Of a stretch of DNA of 64,000 nucleotides, positions 40,912 to 50,844 are shown one piece after another. Each line of letters begins with the position of its first letter. Within the stretch, counting starts at the first letter, position 1. The stretch is from contig NZ_PGET01000001.1 of NCBI RefSeq assembly GCF_002797975.1, forward strand, positions 186,001 to 250,000, given 5' to 3'. The translations under genes were made by a program, and so were the position numbers. Under the pieces are notes generated by a model. The model was not told the DNA's origin and ran no database searches. It worked only from the letters and a program-made list of their open reading frames with translations. The DNA is from [Clostridium] celerecrescens 18A (GTDB lineage: Bacteria > Bacillota > Clostridia > Lachnospirales > Lachnospiraceae).

Positions 40912-42225
40912 ATGGCGAGTGTGTATTCCGTTACTCAGGTCAATGCCTATATTAAGAATATGTTTGCCCAGGATTTCGCCCTGAACCGGATATCCGTTAA
41001 GGGTGAAGTGTCCAACTGTAAATACCATACCTCTGGCCATATTTACTTTACCTTAAAGGACGGAAAGTCGTCTATGGCGGCAGTGATGTTTGCCGGGCAC
41101 AGGAAGGGTCTTGCTTTTAAGCTGGAGGAAGGACAGCAGGTGGTGGTAAAGGGCAGCGTGGAGGTTTATGAGCGGGACGGAAGATACCAGCTCTATGCCC
41201 AGGAGATCACAAAAGAAGGAATCGGTGATCTGTTTGAACGGTTCCAAAAACTGCGTGATGAACTGGAAGAAATGGGGATGTTTTCTCCTGAATATAAGAA
41301 ACCGGTTCCAAAGTACGGGACAACCGTGGGAATCGTAACGGCTCCTACCGGAGCTGCTATCCAGGATATTATAAATATATCTACCAGACGCAATCCTTAT
41401 GTGCAGCTTTATCTCTACCCGGCTCTTGTCCAGGGAGAGAGTGCAAAGGAAAGCATTGTAAAAGGGATCGAAACCCTGGACCAGATGGGACTTGATGTCC
41501 TGATCGTTGGGAGGGGCGGCGGTTCCATTGAGGATTTATGGGCATTTAATGAGGAAGTTGTGGCAAGGGCTGTTTTTAACTGCAGCACTCCTGTGATCTC
41601 TGCGGTAGGCCATGAAACCGATGTGACTATTGCAGATTATGTGGCGGACATGCGTGCCCCCACGCCTTCTGCAGCAGCAGAGCTTGCTGTATTTGATTAC
41701 AGCAAGTTTGAGGAGCAGGTGGAAATGTACGGTCATACGCTTTTAAGGACTGTGGAAAGAAAGCTGGAACGCTACCGGTTCCATGGAAACCAGTACGCCT
41801 TAAAGCTGAAGCTGCATGACCCCAAGCGCAGCATCCATGAATGCCGTCAAAGGCTTGTGGACACCCAGGACAAGCTAAAAAGCCTGATTTTGTCAAAGAC
41901 TGCCTCATACCGGGCAAGGGCGGAAGAAGACAAGCTTCATATAAAACAGCTTATAGAAAAGCAGGCGGTCAGGGACAGACACAGGTTGGAGATTTTCATC
42001 AGCCGCCTGGAAGCAGAATCCCCTCTTAAGAGAATGGGAGGCGGCTATGGTTTTGTAACTGATGGAAATGACAGGCGGATTGATTCCGTGAAGCAGGTAA
42101 AAGCCGGTGACAGAATTGGGCTGAGGCTTAGGGATGGAAGCATGGAGGCGGTGGTTTCCCGCGTTGCCCCGGCGGAATCCGGCTTATTTGGCAGCCAGCG
42201 GGAGGGCGTTCGTGGAGACAGGTAA
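40912..42225 (+). CDS. xseA: Exodeoxyribonuclease VII large subunit
   Basis: 437 residues. N-terminal OB domain (ISVKGEVSNCKYHTSGHIYF), catalytic core with VGIVTAPTGAAIQDIINIST and GRGGGSIEDLWAFNEEVVAR, AVGHETDVTIADYVADMRAP, then a coiled-coil region (about 265-380). Binds several XseB subunits and degrades single-stranded DNA. Starts 3 bases after nusB. Confidence 0.97.
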   Translation: MASVYSVTQVNAYIKNMFAQDFALNRISVKGEVSNCKYHTSGHIYFTLKDGKSSMAAVMFAGHRKGLAFKLEEGQQVVVKGSVEVYERDGRYQLYAQEITKEGIGDLFERFQKLRDELEEMGMFSPEYKKPVPKYGTTVGIVTAPTGAAIQDIINISTRRNPYVQLYLYPALVQGESAKESIVKGIETLDQMGLDVLIVGRGGGSIEDLWAFNEEVVARAVFNCSTPVISAVGHETDVTIADYVADMRAPTPSAAAELAVFDYSKFEEQVEMYGHTLLRTVERKLERYRFHGNQYALKLKLHDPKRSIHECRQRLVDTQDKLKSLILSKTASYRARAEEDKLHIKQLIEKQAVRDRHRLEIFISRLEAESPLKRMGGGYGFVTDGNDRRIDSVKQVKAGDRIGLRLRDGSMEAVVSRVAPAESGLFGSQREGVRGDR

Positions 42226-42242
42226 TAAGGAGAAACGGATTT

Positions 42243-42452
42243 ATGGCGGCAAAAAAAGAAAAAACGATTGAAGAGACATTTGGAGAGCTGGAAGAGCTCA
42301 TTAAAAAACTGGAAAGCGGAGAATGCTCCCTGGAGGAATCCTTTCAGTATTATGAGACCGGCATGAAGCTGGTAAAGTTCTGCAATGAAAAAATAGATAA
42401 AGTGGAAAAAAAGATTATCGTGTTAGAGGAAAATGGTGAGGAACATGAATGA
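42243..42452 (+). CDS. xseB: Exodeoxyribonuclease VII small subunit
   Basis: 69 residues, the family's usual size: EETFGELEELIKKLESGECS, LEESFQYYETGMKLVKFCNE. Two-helix protein that binds XseA's coiled coil. Its 3' end overlaps ispA by 8 bases. Confidence 0.96.
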   Translation: MAAKKEKTIEETFGELEELIKKLESGECSLEESFQYYETGMKLVKFCNEKIDKVEKKIIVLEENGEEHE

Positions 42453-43332
42453 TAAAGATATGTTTTCAGCCCGTACAGAGGAAGTAAGGCATGTTGTAGA
42501 AACATACCTGCCTCCTGTGGAGGGCCATCAGAGTACGGTTCTGGCGGCAATGGATTACAGCGTTCGCGCTGGAGGAAAGAGGCTTCGTCCCATGCTGATG
42601 GAGGAGACCTACCGCTTATTCGGCGGTAAGGGGAAAGAGATTGAGCCTTTTATGGCGGCGATTGAGATGATTCACACCTCCTCCCTGATTCACGATGACC
42701 TTCCCTGTATGGATAATGATACCCTGCGCCGGGGACTTCCTACGGCATGGGTTAAATTTGGTTATGACATGGCGGTGCTGGCGGGTGACGGTTTGCTGAT
42801 TTACTCCATGGAGACAGCTGCAAAAGCCCTTTCCATGACAGATCGGCCGGACCTGGTTGCCAGGTGCATGGGGATTTTAGCAGAAAAAACAGGGATTTAT
42901 GGAATGATCGGCGGCCAGACCGTTGATGTGGAGCTTGCAGGAAAGCCTGTTCCAAGGGAAAAGCTTGATTTCATTTACCGGTTGAAGACCGGGGCGCTTT
43001 TAGAGGCCGCAATGATGATCGGAGCTATTCTCGGCGGAGGGGATGAAAAACAGCTGAAGCTGGTGGAGAAGATGGCCTCCTGCCTGGGACTTGCATTTCA
43101 GATTCAGGATGATATCCTGGATTTAACCAGCAGCGCGGAGGTTCTTGGAAAGCCTGTGCTCAGTGATGAAAAGAACCATAAAACCACCTATGTAACCCTG
43201 GAGGGAATTGAAAAGGCGAAGCAGGATGTGGAGAGGATTTCAGAAGAAGCGATTTCCTGTCTTCATGAGCTTCCTGGGAAGAATGAATTCCTGGAAGCGC
43301 TGATTCGGATACTTGTGAACCGGGAAAAGTAA
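42445..43332 (+). CDS. ispA: Farnesyl/geranyl diphosphate synthase
   Basis: 295 residues from ATG 42445 (GGTGAGGA upstream). First Asp-rich motif DDLPCMDND with DTLRRGLPT; second motif QIQDDILD; GGKRLRPML near the start. These are the magnesium-diphosphate sites of short-chain trans-prenyltransferases. Makes FPP from IPP and DMAPP in the cytosol; the next gene, dxs, starts the MEP pathway that supplies them. Confidence 0.95.
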   Translation: MNDKDMFSARTEEVRHVVETYLPPVEGHQSTVLAAMDYSVRAGGKRLRPMLMEETYRLFGGKGKEIEPFMAAIEMIHTSSLIHDDLPCMDNDTLRRGLPTAWVKFGYDMAVLAGDGLLIYSMETAAKALSMTDRPDLVARCMGILAEKTGIYGMIGGQTVDVELAGKPVPREKLDFIYRLKTGALLEAAMMIGAILGGGDEKQLKLVEKMASCLGLAFQIQDDILDLTSSAEVLGKPVLSDEKNHKTTYVTLEGIEKAKQDVERISEEAISCLHELPGKNEFLEALIRILVNREK

Positions 43333-43372
43333 GCCGTTTTACCATAAGGCTAAAAAAGGATCTGATAAGAAT

Positions 43373-45298
43373 ATGATGCTGGAATTAATAAACGGACCTG
43401 AGGATATCAAAAAACTGTCAAAGCAGGAGCTTGATATTTTAAGTCAGGAAATCCGTGACTTTTTGGTAGGAAAAATAAGCATGACTGGCGGCCATCTGGC
43501 TTCCAATTTAGGAGTGGTGGAGCTGACTATGGCGATCTACCTGGCTTTTGACCTTCCCAAGGATAAGGTTATCTGGGATGTAGGGCATCAGTCCTACACT
43601 CATAAAATATTAAGCGGCAGGAGAGAGGAATTTGACGACCTGCGGCAATACGGCGGCATGAGCGGCTTCCCCAAGAGAAAGGAAAGCCCTTGTGATGCCT
43701 TTGATACAGGACACAGCTCTACTTCCATTTCAGCCGGACTTGGACTGGCCCAGGCAAGAGATGTGCTTGGAGAGGATCATTTTGTGGTTTCCGTAATCGG
43801 AGACGGCGCCTTAACAGGCGGCATGGCCTATGAAGCTTTAAATAATGCGGCCAGAATGAACAAGAATTTCATTATTATTCTAAACGATAACAACATGTCC
43901 ATCTCAGAAAATGTAGGTGGCATGTCTACTTATTTAAATAGCATCCGTACCGGAGAAGGGTATCTGGACTTAAAGAAGCACGTGACCAACGTGCTGTCCC
44001 GGATTCCGGTTGTAGGAGATCAGATCATCGATAAGATCAGCAGGACAAAGAACGGCATTAAACAGCTGCTCATACCTGGAATGCTGTTTGAGAATATGGG
44101 GATCACCTATCTTGGTCCGGTGGACGGCCATAATATAAAGGCTCTTTCCAGGGCCCTGCGGGAAGCAAAGAAGCTTCCCCATACTGTGCTGGTCCATGTG
44201 ATCACCCAGAAAGGCAAGGGATATGCCCTGGCGGAAAGGAATCCTTCCAAGTTCCATGGAGTTGATCCTTTTGATATCATCACCGGGGAGCCGAAGAAAA
44301 AGAAGAATAATCCCAGCTATACGGATGTGTTTTCCAAAACCATCTGCCGTCTGGCTGAGCAGGATAAACGAATCGTGGCGGTAACGGCAGCCATGCCGGA
44401 TGGAACAGGTTTAAAACGGTTTTCCCGTCTGTATCCCGACCGCTTTTTTGACGTGGGAATTGCAGAAGAGCATGCGGTGACATCGGCGGCTGGAATGGCG
44501 GCAGGCGGCTTAAAGCCGGTTGTGGCTATCTATTCGTCTTTTTTACAGCGCGGCTTTGATCAGATCCTCCATGATGTGTGCATTCAAAATCTGCCTGTGG
44601 TCTTTGCCATAGACCGGGCTGGGCTTGTGGGAAGTGATGGGGAAACCCACCAGGGGATTTTTGACTTATCCTATTTAACGGCAATCCCTAATATGAGCGT
44701 GTTTGCGCCGAAAAACCTATGGGAGCTTATGGATGGGATGGAGTTTGCCATGTCCTACAATGGCCCGTTTGCGGTTCGCTATCCAAGAGGAGAGGCTTAC
44801 CAGGGCTTAAAGAGTTTTCGTGCTCCCATTGAATACGGTAAGGGAGAGATGATCTATGAGGAAAAGGATATCGCTCTTTTGGCAGTAGGAAGCATGGTGA
44901 GCACAGGGGAGCATGTAAGGCAAAAGCTGAAGGCAGAAGGCTGGAACTGTACTCTTGCAAACGGCCGGTTTGTGAAGCCTTTTGACCGGGAGTTGGTGGA
45001 CCGGCTGGCAAAGAAGCACTGGCTCATAGCGGTCATGGAAGAAAATGTCCTTCAGGGAGGCTTTGGCCCCGGTGTCACCGCTTATATCCATGAGCACTAT
45101 CCGCATGTAAAGGTAATCAATATTGCCTTGCCGGATGCCTATGTGGAGCATGGCAACGTATCCCTGCTCCGGAAGGGGTTGGGGATTGACAGCAATTCTA
45201 TCATATGGCGGCTCAAAAAGGAATATCTTGATACGGAGCGCCAGAATACAGAATGGAAAAAATATAAAGATAAAACAAGGGAAATGGAAAAGGCATGA
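43373..45298 (+). CDS. dxs: 1-deoxy-D-xylulose-5-phosphate synthase
   Basis: 641 residues, slightly longer at the C-terminus than usual. Thiamine diphosphate and magnesium site in VIGDGALTGGMAYEALNNA, with NDNNMSISENVGGM; the conserved Glu in DVGIAEEHAVTSAAGMA; transketolase C-domain with NGRFVKPFDREL. Condenses pyruvate and glyceraldehyde-3-phosphate. Together with ispA it gives this operon an isoprenoid function. The tail (DTERQNTEWKKYKDKTR) is extra. Overlaps tlyA (ATGA). Confidence 0.97.
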   Translation: MMLELINGPEDIKKLSKQELDILSQEIRDFLVGKISMTGGHLASNLGVVELTMAIYLAFDLPKDKVIWDVGHQSYTHKILSGRREEFDDLRQYGGMSGFPKRKESPCDAFDTGHSSTSISAGLGLAQARDVLGEDHFVVSVIGDGALTGGMAYEALNNAARMNKNFIIILNDNNMSISENVGGMSTYLNSIRTGEGYLDLKKHVTNVLSRIPVVGDQIIDKISRTKNGIKQLLIPGMLFENMGITYLGPVDGHNIKALSRALREAKKLPHTVLVHVITQKGKGYALAERNPSKFHGVDPFDIITGEPKKKKNNPSYTDVFSKTICRLAEQDKRIVAVTAAMPDGTGLKRFSRLYPDRFFDVGIAEEHAVTSAAGMAAGGLKPVVAIYSSFLQRGFDQILHDVCIQNLPVVFAIDRAGLVGSDGETHQGIFDLSYLTAIPNMSVFAPKNLWELMDGMEFAMSYNGPFAVRYPRGEAYQGLKSFRAPIEYGKGEMIYEEKDIALLAVGSMVSTGEHVRQKLKAEGWNCTLANGRFVKPFDRELVDRLAKKHWLIAVMEENVLQGGFGPGVTAYIHEHYPHVKVINIALPDAYVEHGNVSLLRKGLGIDSNSIIWRLKKEYLDTERQNTEWKKYKDKTREMEKA

Positions 45299-46107
45299 AA
45301 GAACGTTTGGATGTGCTTTTAGTAAAACGGGGACTGGCTGAATCCAGGGAAAAGGCCAAGGCTGTCATTATGTCCGGGATCGTCTATGTAGACGGGGATA
45401 AGGAAGACAAAGCCGGTACCACATTTGAGGAAACTGCAAACATCGAGGTAAGAGGAAGCACTCTGCGGTATGTGAGCCGGGGCGGTTTAAAGCTCGAAAA
45501 AGCCATGACTCACTTTAACGTGACTCTGGAAGGAAAAGTATGCATGGATGTAGGTTCTTCTACAGGCGGTTTTACAGACTGCATGCTTCAGAACGGAGCC
45601 GTTAAGGTTTATGCAGTGGATGTGGGCCATGGTCAGCTTGCATGGAAGCTGAGGAACGATGAACGAGTGGTGTGTATGGAAAAAACCAATATCCGTTATG
45701 TCACTCCTGAAGACCTGGCCGACTCAATCGAATTTTCCTCGATTGATGTTTCCTTTATTTCCCTGACAAAGGTATTAGGACCTGTAAAAGCCCTTCTTAC
45801 GGATGAAGGAGAGGTCGTCTGCCTTATAAAGCCCCAGTTTGAAGCCGGCCGGGAAAAAGTGGGGAAAAAGGGCGTTGTGAGGGAAAAATCCGTCCATCTG
45901 GAAGTCATCAGGATGGTCATTTCCCACGCAGTAAGCATTGGCTTTGAAGCCCTTCATCTGGAATATTCCCCCATTAAAGGGCCGGAAGGGAACATTGAGT
46001 ATCTCCTTCACTTGAAAAATCATCAGTCAGGAGAGGCATTCCCGGAATGCGGTCTTGATCCGGAACAGATCGTTAATGAGGCCCATGGGAATTTAACAGG
46101 AAACTAA
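45295..46107 (+). CDS. tlyA: TlyA-family rRNA 2'-O-methyltransferase
   Basis: 270 residues. N-terminal S4 RNA-binding domain (RLDVLLVKRGLAESREKAKA, VIMSGIVYVDG) and an FtsJ-type SAM domain (MDVGSSTGGFTDCMLQNGA, VYAVDVGHGQLAWKL). TlyA proteins 2'-O-methylate cytidines of 16S/23S rRNA. Start ATG overlaps the dxs stop by 4 bases. Confidence 0.93.
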   Translation: MKERLDVLLVKRGLAESREKAKAVIMSGIVYVDGDKEDKAGTTFEETANIEVRGSTLRYVSRGGLKLEKAMTHFNVTLEGKVCMDVGSSTGGFTDCMLQNGAVKVYAVDVGHGQLAWKLRNDERVVCMEKTNIRYVTPEDLADSIEFSSIDVSFISLTKVLGPVKALLTDEGEVVCLIKPQFEAGREKVGKKGVVREKSVHLEVIRMVISHAVSIGFEALHLEYSPIKGPEGNIEYLLHLKNHQSGEAFPECGLDPEQIVNEAHGNLTGN

Positions 46108-46172
46108 AAGCGGCCTGTTGCAGCAGGCAGTGATACGGATTAAGATTATCCTTGCAGGTAAGGAGTTTTAAT

Positions 46173-47030
46173 ATGAAATATTTTTATGTAATCATGAACC
46201 CTGACAAAAAAGGGGCCAGAGAGACTGCGAAAGCCATTCGTGACTATCTTACCGGTCATGGGGCTGTCTGTCTGATCGGGGGAGAAGGCCAGGAAAAACG
46301 GCAGGGGAAAAGCCATTATACCGATGCTGCCATGGTGCCGGAAGAGACGGAGTGCCTGATCACCTTAGGCGGTGACGGTACCCTGATACAGGCGGCCAGA
46401 GACTTGGCAGGACGGAATATCCCCTTGATCGGGATCAATCGGGGGACCCTTGGGTACCTGACCCAGGTATCCCGCACGGAGGATATCAATGATGCTCTTT
46501 CTGCCCTTCTTGCCAATGATTATAAGCTGGAAGAACGGATGATGTTAGACGGCTGTATTTACCGCAAGGGAACAGCTGTCTGCCAGGATATTGCTTTAAA
46601 TGAAATCGTCATAACCAGGAGCGAGCAATTAAAGATGCTTCAGTTTAAGGTTTATGTAAATCAGGAGTTTTTAAATGAATACCGGGCGGATGGGCTTATT
46701 GCGGCAACGCCCACCGGCTCCACCGCCTACAATCTTTCTGCAGGAGGCCCCATCATTGTCCCGGATTCCAAAATGGTGGTCCTCACTCCCATCTGTTCCC
46801 ATGCCCTGGGGACAAGGAGCATCGTACTTTCCGCAGATGACTGGATCCAGATAGAAATGACAGGGAAGAAGGGCATAAGCCAGGCGGCTGTATTTGACGG
46901 AGATACGACCACGGAGCTTTATCCAGGCGATTGCATCGAGATACGCCGGTCAGATATTAAAACCATTCTGATAAAGCTGAAAAACATATCATTTTTAGAT
47001 AACCTGCGCAATAAGATGGCTGGTATATAG
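46173..47030 (+). CDS. nadK: NAD kinase
   Basis: 285 residues from ATG 46173 (AAGGAG upstream). LGGDGTLIQAARDL is the GGDG ATP/substrate motif; ATPTGSTAYNLSAGGPI and LNEIVITR complete the NadK signature. Phosphorylates NAD to NADP. Placed between tlyA and argR as in many Clostridia. Confidence 0.96.
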   Translation: MKYFYVIMNPDKKGARETAKAIRDYLTGHGAVCLIGGEGQEKRQGKSHYTDAAMVPEETECLITLGGDGTLIQAARDLAGRNIPLIGINRGTLGYLTQVSRTEDINDALSALLANDYKLEERMMLDGCIYRKGTAVCQDIALNEIVITRSEQLKMLQFKVYVNQEFLNEYRADGLIAATPTGSTAYNLSAGGPIIVPDSKMVVLTPICSHALGTRSIVLSADDWIQIEMTGKKGISQAAVFDGDTTTELYPGDCIEIRRSDIKTILIKLKNISFLDNLRNKMAGI

Positions 47031-47041
47031 GGAGGGGCACT

Positions 47042-47491
47042 ATGAAACTGGAACGACACAGCAAAATTGTGGAACTTATTGGAAAACACGAGATTGAAAC
47101 CCAGGAGGAGCTGGCAGATTATTTGAATCAGGCAGGCTTTGCGGTCACTCAGGCAACGGTTTCCAGAGACATCAGGGAGCTGAAGCTTACAAAGGTTCAG
47201 TCTGAGTCAGGAAAGCAGAGGTATGTGGTACTTCAAAACCAGGGTTCTTTCAGTGACAAATACATCCGGATCCTGCGGGATGGCTTTTTATCAATGGACA
47301 TGGCGCAGAATATTCTGGTGATTAAGACGGTATCCGGCATGGCCATGGCAGTAGCGGCGGCTCTTGATGCCCTTCATTTCGGTGAGATGGTGGGCTGCAT
47401 TGCAGGAGACGACACCATCATGTGCGCCATTCGAAGCGCTGATGATACCATACTTATGATGGACAAACTAAAGAAACTCATTACGGGATAA
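47042..47491 (+). CDS. argR: Arginine repressor ArgR
   Basis: 149 residues. N-terminal winged helix (IVELIGKHEIETQEELADYL, ATVSRDIRELKL) and the C-terminal arginine-binding/hexamerisation domain with VGCIAGDDTIMCAIRS. Represses arginine biosynthesis when arginine is plentiful. Arginine genes are not in the window. Confidence 0.96.
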   Translation: MKLERHSKIVELIGKHEIETQEELADYLNQAGFAVTQATVSRDIRELKLTKVQSESGKQRYVVLQNQGSFSDKYIRILRDGFLSMDMAQNILVIKTVSGMAMAVAAALDALHFGEMVGCIAGDDTIMCAIRSADDTILMMDKLKKLITG

Positions 47492-47502
47492 AGGAGGCCG
47501 CC

Positions 47503-49173
47503 ATGCTTTCAGAATTACACGTAAAGAACTTAGCCCTGATCGAAAAAGCTGATGTGGAATTTGGACAGGGCTTTAATGTCCTGACCGGTGAAACCGGAGC
47601 CGGTAAATCTATTATTATCGGTTCGGTTACCATTGCCCTGGGGGGAAAAACACCAAAGGATATCATTCGAAAGGGCACAGAATACGCCTATATTGAGCTG
47701 ATCTTTACGGTCAGTGACCCGGGGAAAGTCCGCCTGTTAAAGGCGTTTGATGTCTATCCGGATGGAGACGGCACGGTGATCATTTCAAAGAAGATCATGC
47801 CCTCCAGAAGTTTAAGCAAGATCAATGATGAAACCGTAACCGCAGGAAAGCTGCGGGAAATCACGGGCCTTCTCATCGATATTCATGGACAGCATGAACA
47901 TCAGTCTTTACTCTACAAATCAAAACATCTTGAGATTCTGGACCGCTACCAGGAGAAAAAGTCCCATAAGCTAAAAGAGAATATTGCAGATACTTATCGG
48001 GAATACGTCCGGTTAAAAGACCGGCTTTCCGCCTTCCAGCTTGACGAGGAAGCCAGACTCAGGGAGATGGACTTTATCCGCTATGAGATAGAAGAGATCG
48101 AAAATGCCGGGCTAAAGGAAGGGGAAAAGGAAGAACTGACCTCCAGATACCGTCTTTTTTTGAATGCAAAAAAGATATCCGAAAGCCTTTCCATGGCTTA
48201 TTCCGCCGTGGATACGGATTTCATCAGCCGTGCATTCAAAGAGGTGGAAATGGTTGCCTCCTATGATGACAGGCTTTCTGTCATAAGGGATCAGCTATTT
48301 GATGCCGATTCTATTTTAAACGATATCAGCCGGGAAATAACCTCATATATGGATGATATGTCCTTTGACGAGGATGAATACAGGCAGATGGAAGAGCGGC
48401 TTGATGTTTTACATAATCTAGAAGCAAAGTATGGAGGAAGCCTCAGTCAGATATTTATAAATCTGGAAGAAAAGCAGAAACGCCTGGATGAGTTAGAGGA
48501 TTATGACGGGGCCAGGAGAAGGACGGCAGAAGAACTCCAAAAGATTTTGGATCATCTGGAGCTTCTTTCCGGTCAATTATCCGAAATGAGAAAGCATACA
48601 GCCAAGGAACTGACAAAAAAAATAAAGGAAGGGCTAAAGGACTTAAATTTCATTGATGTTGAATTTTCCATGGAATTTTCTCGCCTTAGCCATTATACAG
48701 CGAACGGCTTTGACGAGGCGGAATTTTTGATTTCCACGAACCCTGGAGAATCTTTAAAGCCTTTGGGCATGGTAGCTTCCGGCGGCGAGCTGTCCAGAAT
48801 CATGCTGGCCATTAAGACTGTGCTTGCGGATACCGATGACATTCCTACTTTGATTTTTGATGAGATCGATACCGGAATCAGCGGACGTACAGCCCAGAAG
48901 GTATCGGAAAAGCTGGCCTATATTGCCGTAAACCATCAGGTAATCTGCATCACCCATCTGCCCCAGATCGCTGCCATGGCTGACAGTCATTACGAGATTG
49001 CAAAGGCAGTGGAAGAGGGCCGTACAGCCACTTCCATACACCCTTTAAGCGGGGAAGAGGTGGTAGAGGAGCTGGCAAGGCTTTTAGGAGGTGCAGAGAT
49101 AACCGAGGCAGTAAGAGCGAATGCAAGAGAAATGAAGCGGCTGGCAAAAGAAGGCAGACGCCCGGGAGTATGA
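47503..49173 (+). CDS. recN: DNA repair protein RecN
   Basis: 556 residues, SMC-like ATPase. Walker A LTGETGAGKSIIIGS near the N-terminus, coiled-coil arms (about 160-370), the ABC-type signature ASGGELSRIMLAIK and Walker B PTLIFDEIDTGISGRTAQ. Acts at double-strand breaks. Follows argR by 11 bases. In many relatives spoIVB would come next; here four other genes intervene. Confidence 0.97.
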   Translation: MLSELHVKNLALIEKADVEFGQGFNVLTGETGAGKSIIIGSVTIALGGKTPKDIIRKGTEYAYIELIFTVSDPGKVRLLKAFDVYPDGDGTVIISKKIMPSRSLSKINDETVTAGKLREITGLLIDIHGQHEHQSLLYKSKHLEILDRYQEKKSHKLKENIADTYREYVRLKDRLSAFQLDEEARLREMDFIRYEIEEIENAGLKEGEKEELTSRYRLFLNAKKISESLSMAYSAVDTDFISRAFKEVEMVASYDDRLSVIRDQLFDADSILNDISREITSYMDDMSFDEDEYRQMEERLDVLHNLEAKYGGSLSQIFINLEEKQKRLDELEDYDGARRRTAEELQKILDHLELLSGQLSEMRKHTAKELTKKIKEGLKDLNFIDVEFSMEFSRLSHYTANGFDEAEFLISTNPGESLKPLGMVASGGELSRIMLAIKTVLADTDDIPTLIFDEIDTGISGRTAQKVSEKLAYIAVNHQVICITHLPQIAAMADSHYEIAKAVEEGRTATSIHPLSGEEVVEELARLLGGAEITEAVRANAREMKRLAKEGRRPGV

Positions 49174-49177
49174 GGAC

Positions 49178-49894
49178 ATGATTGGACTTGGAACACTGAT
49201 AAATGTGGCGGGGATTGCGGCAGGAGGCTTGGGGGGCCTTCTTTTTGGGAAGAAGATGGAAGAGCGTTACCAGCGTACGCTGATGAGCGGAGCAGGGATA
49301 TGTGTTCTGTTTCTTGGAATCGAAGGCGTTATGGAAGAAATGCTGGTCATCCGGCAGGGAGAGCTTGCCGGCAGGGGAACAATGATGCTCATCCTGTCTT
49401 TTTTCATAGGATCACTCCTTGGAGAGTGGATGAACCTTGAAGCAGCTATGGAGCGGTTTGGAGAGTGGCTTAAAAGAATAACAAACAGCAGCGGCGATGC
49501 AAGATTTGTAGACGGATTTGTAACGGCCTCTCTTACGGTTTGCATCGGAGCCATGGCAGTGGTAGGTGCCATTAAGGATGGGATTTCCGGAGATTATACC
49601 ATTCTTGCTGCAAAAGCTCTCCTGGATTTGATCATCATTCTGGTCATGACTGTTTCCCTGGGAAAAGGGTGCATCTTTTCGGCTGTTCCGGTTGCCCTGT
49701 TTCAGGGAACCATAACCCTTCTGGCAAGACTCATTGAACCCTTTATGACGGCTCAGGCTCTGTCTAATTTGTCCTTAACCGGTTCTGTCCTGATCTTTTG
49801 TGTGGGCATGAATCTTATATGGGGAAAGATGATAAAAGTTGCCAATCTGCTTCCGGCTATCTTTTTAGCAGTGGCTTTTGCTTTTGTTCCTTAG
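49178..49894 (+). CDS. DUF554 / YqgA-family membrane protein
   Basis: 238 residues with about seven membrane helices. IGLGTLINVAGIAAGGLGGL at the start, then FLGIEGVMEEM and FVTASLTVCIGAMAVVGAIK identify the DUF554 family (PF04474), a putative transporter of unknown substrate. It begins 4 bases after recN, so it is translated from the same transcript. Confidence 0.88.
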   Translation: MIGLGTLINVAGIAAGGLGGLLFGKKMEERYQRTLMSGAGICVLFLGIEGVMEEMLVIRQGELAGRGTMMLILSFFIGSLLGEWMNLEAAMERFGEWLKRITNSSGDARFVDGFVTASLTVCIGAMAVVGAIKDGISGDYTILAAKALLDLIIILVMTVSLGKGCIFSAVPVALFQGTITLLARLIEPFMTAQALSNLSLTGSVLIFCVGMNLIWGKMIKVANLLPAIFLAVAFAFVP

Positions 49895-49925
49895 AACCTA
49901 TCCAATGCATTGAAAGGAAAAATCA

Positions 49926-50720
49926 TTGAAGGAATATATTGCGGAATGTGTAAACATTTTAGGTGATTTTTGCGGGAAGAGAGATGTTCCTGCATTGACA
50001 TCTGAGAATCTGAGAAAAAAATATGGAATAGATCAGGCGGACGTAATGGTCCTATTCGGCGGCAGCATTCTCTGTGGCGGGGATATCCTGGCTCATGCAA
50101 TGAAAAAGGGAATAGCCAAAAAATACATTATTGCAGGCGGGGCAGGTCATACAACAGAAACCCTGCGTCTGAAGATGCAGGAAGTATTCCCTGATATAGA
50201 AATGGCCGGTTTGCCGGAAGCAAAGATATTTGAAGTATATATCGAACACCGTTATGGATTAAAGGCAGATTTTCTGGAATGTAATTCTACAAATTGCGGA
50301 AACAATATAACATATCTTTTGGAACTGCTGAAGGAAAACAACATTGCTTTCAATAGTATAATACTCGCACAAGATGCAGCTATGCAGCGTCGAATGGAAG
50401 CGGGACTTAGGAAATATGTTGCTGAAGATGTGATTATCATTAATTATGCCATTTACCGCGCACATGTGATTGTAAGGGATTCGGAACTTGTTTTTAAAGA
50501 GGAGATATGGGGAATGTGGGATATGGACAGATATATAACCTTGTTAATGGGTGAGATCCCCCGTTTATCGGACAATGCAGACGGATATGGGCCGAAAGGA
50601 AAAGGGTTTATTGCCCATGTGGATATACTGAATGAAGTTGAGAAAGCTTTTGAGGGATTGAAAAAAGAATACGCTGATAAGGTACGGGCAGCTGATCCTT
50701 TGTATGCGTCAGCCAGGTGA
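49926..50720 (+). CDS. YdcF/DUF218-family protein
   Basis: 264 residues, start TTG 49926 behind GAAAGGAAAA. VMVLFGGSILCGGDILAHAM and IAGGAGHTTETLR match the DUF218/ElyC/YdcF fold (PF02698), a Rossmann-like enzyme family; NSTNCGNNITYLLELLKENN and LAQDAAMQRRMEAGLRKY continue the pattern. No signal peptide or membrane helix, hence a cytosolic member. E. coli YdcF binds SAM, but activity here is unknown. Ends with a hairpin terminator. Confidence 0.78.
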   Translation: MKEYIAECVNILGDFCGKRDVPALTSENLRKKYGIDQADVMVLFGGSILCGGDILAHAMKKGIAKKYIIAGGAGHTTETLRLKMQEVFPDIEMAGLPEAKIFEVYIEHRYGLKADFLECNSTNCGNNITYLLELLKENNIAFNSIILAQDAAMQRRMEAGLRKYVAEDVIIINYAIYRAHVIVRDSELVFKEEIWGMWDMDRYITLLMGEIPRLSDNADGYGPKGKGFIAHVDILNEVEKAFEGLKKEYADKVRAADPLYASAR

Positions 50721-50750
50721 TATTCTTTTCTACATTGTAAGACATATTAT

Positions 50751-50799
50751 GCCGCAAACTGCAAGATCACTACGTTTCTGCAGGATTGCGGCATCTTTT
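50751..50799 (+). terminator. Intrinsic terminator after the YdcF-like gene
   Basis: GCCGCAAACTGCA pairs with TGCAGGATTGCGGC (small bulge) and is followed by TCTTTTTG. Confidence 0.7.
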
Positions 50800-50844
50800 T
50801 GTTCGCCCCCACTCTTTTCTTTTTCAGAATGGCAGCTGTAATGA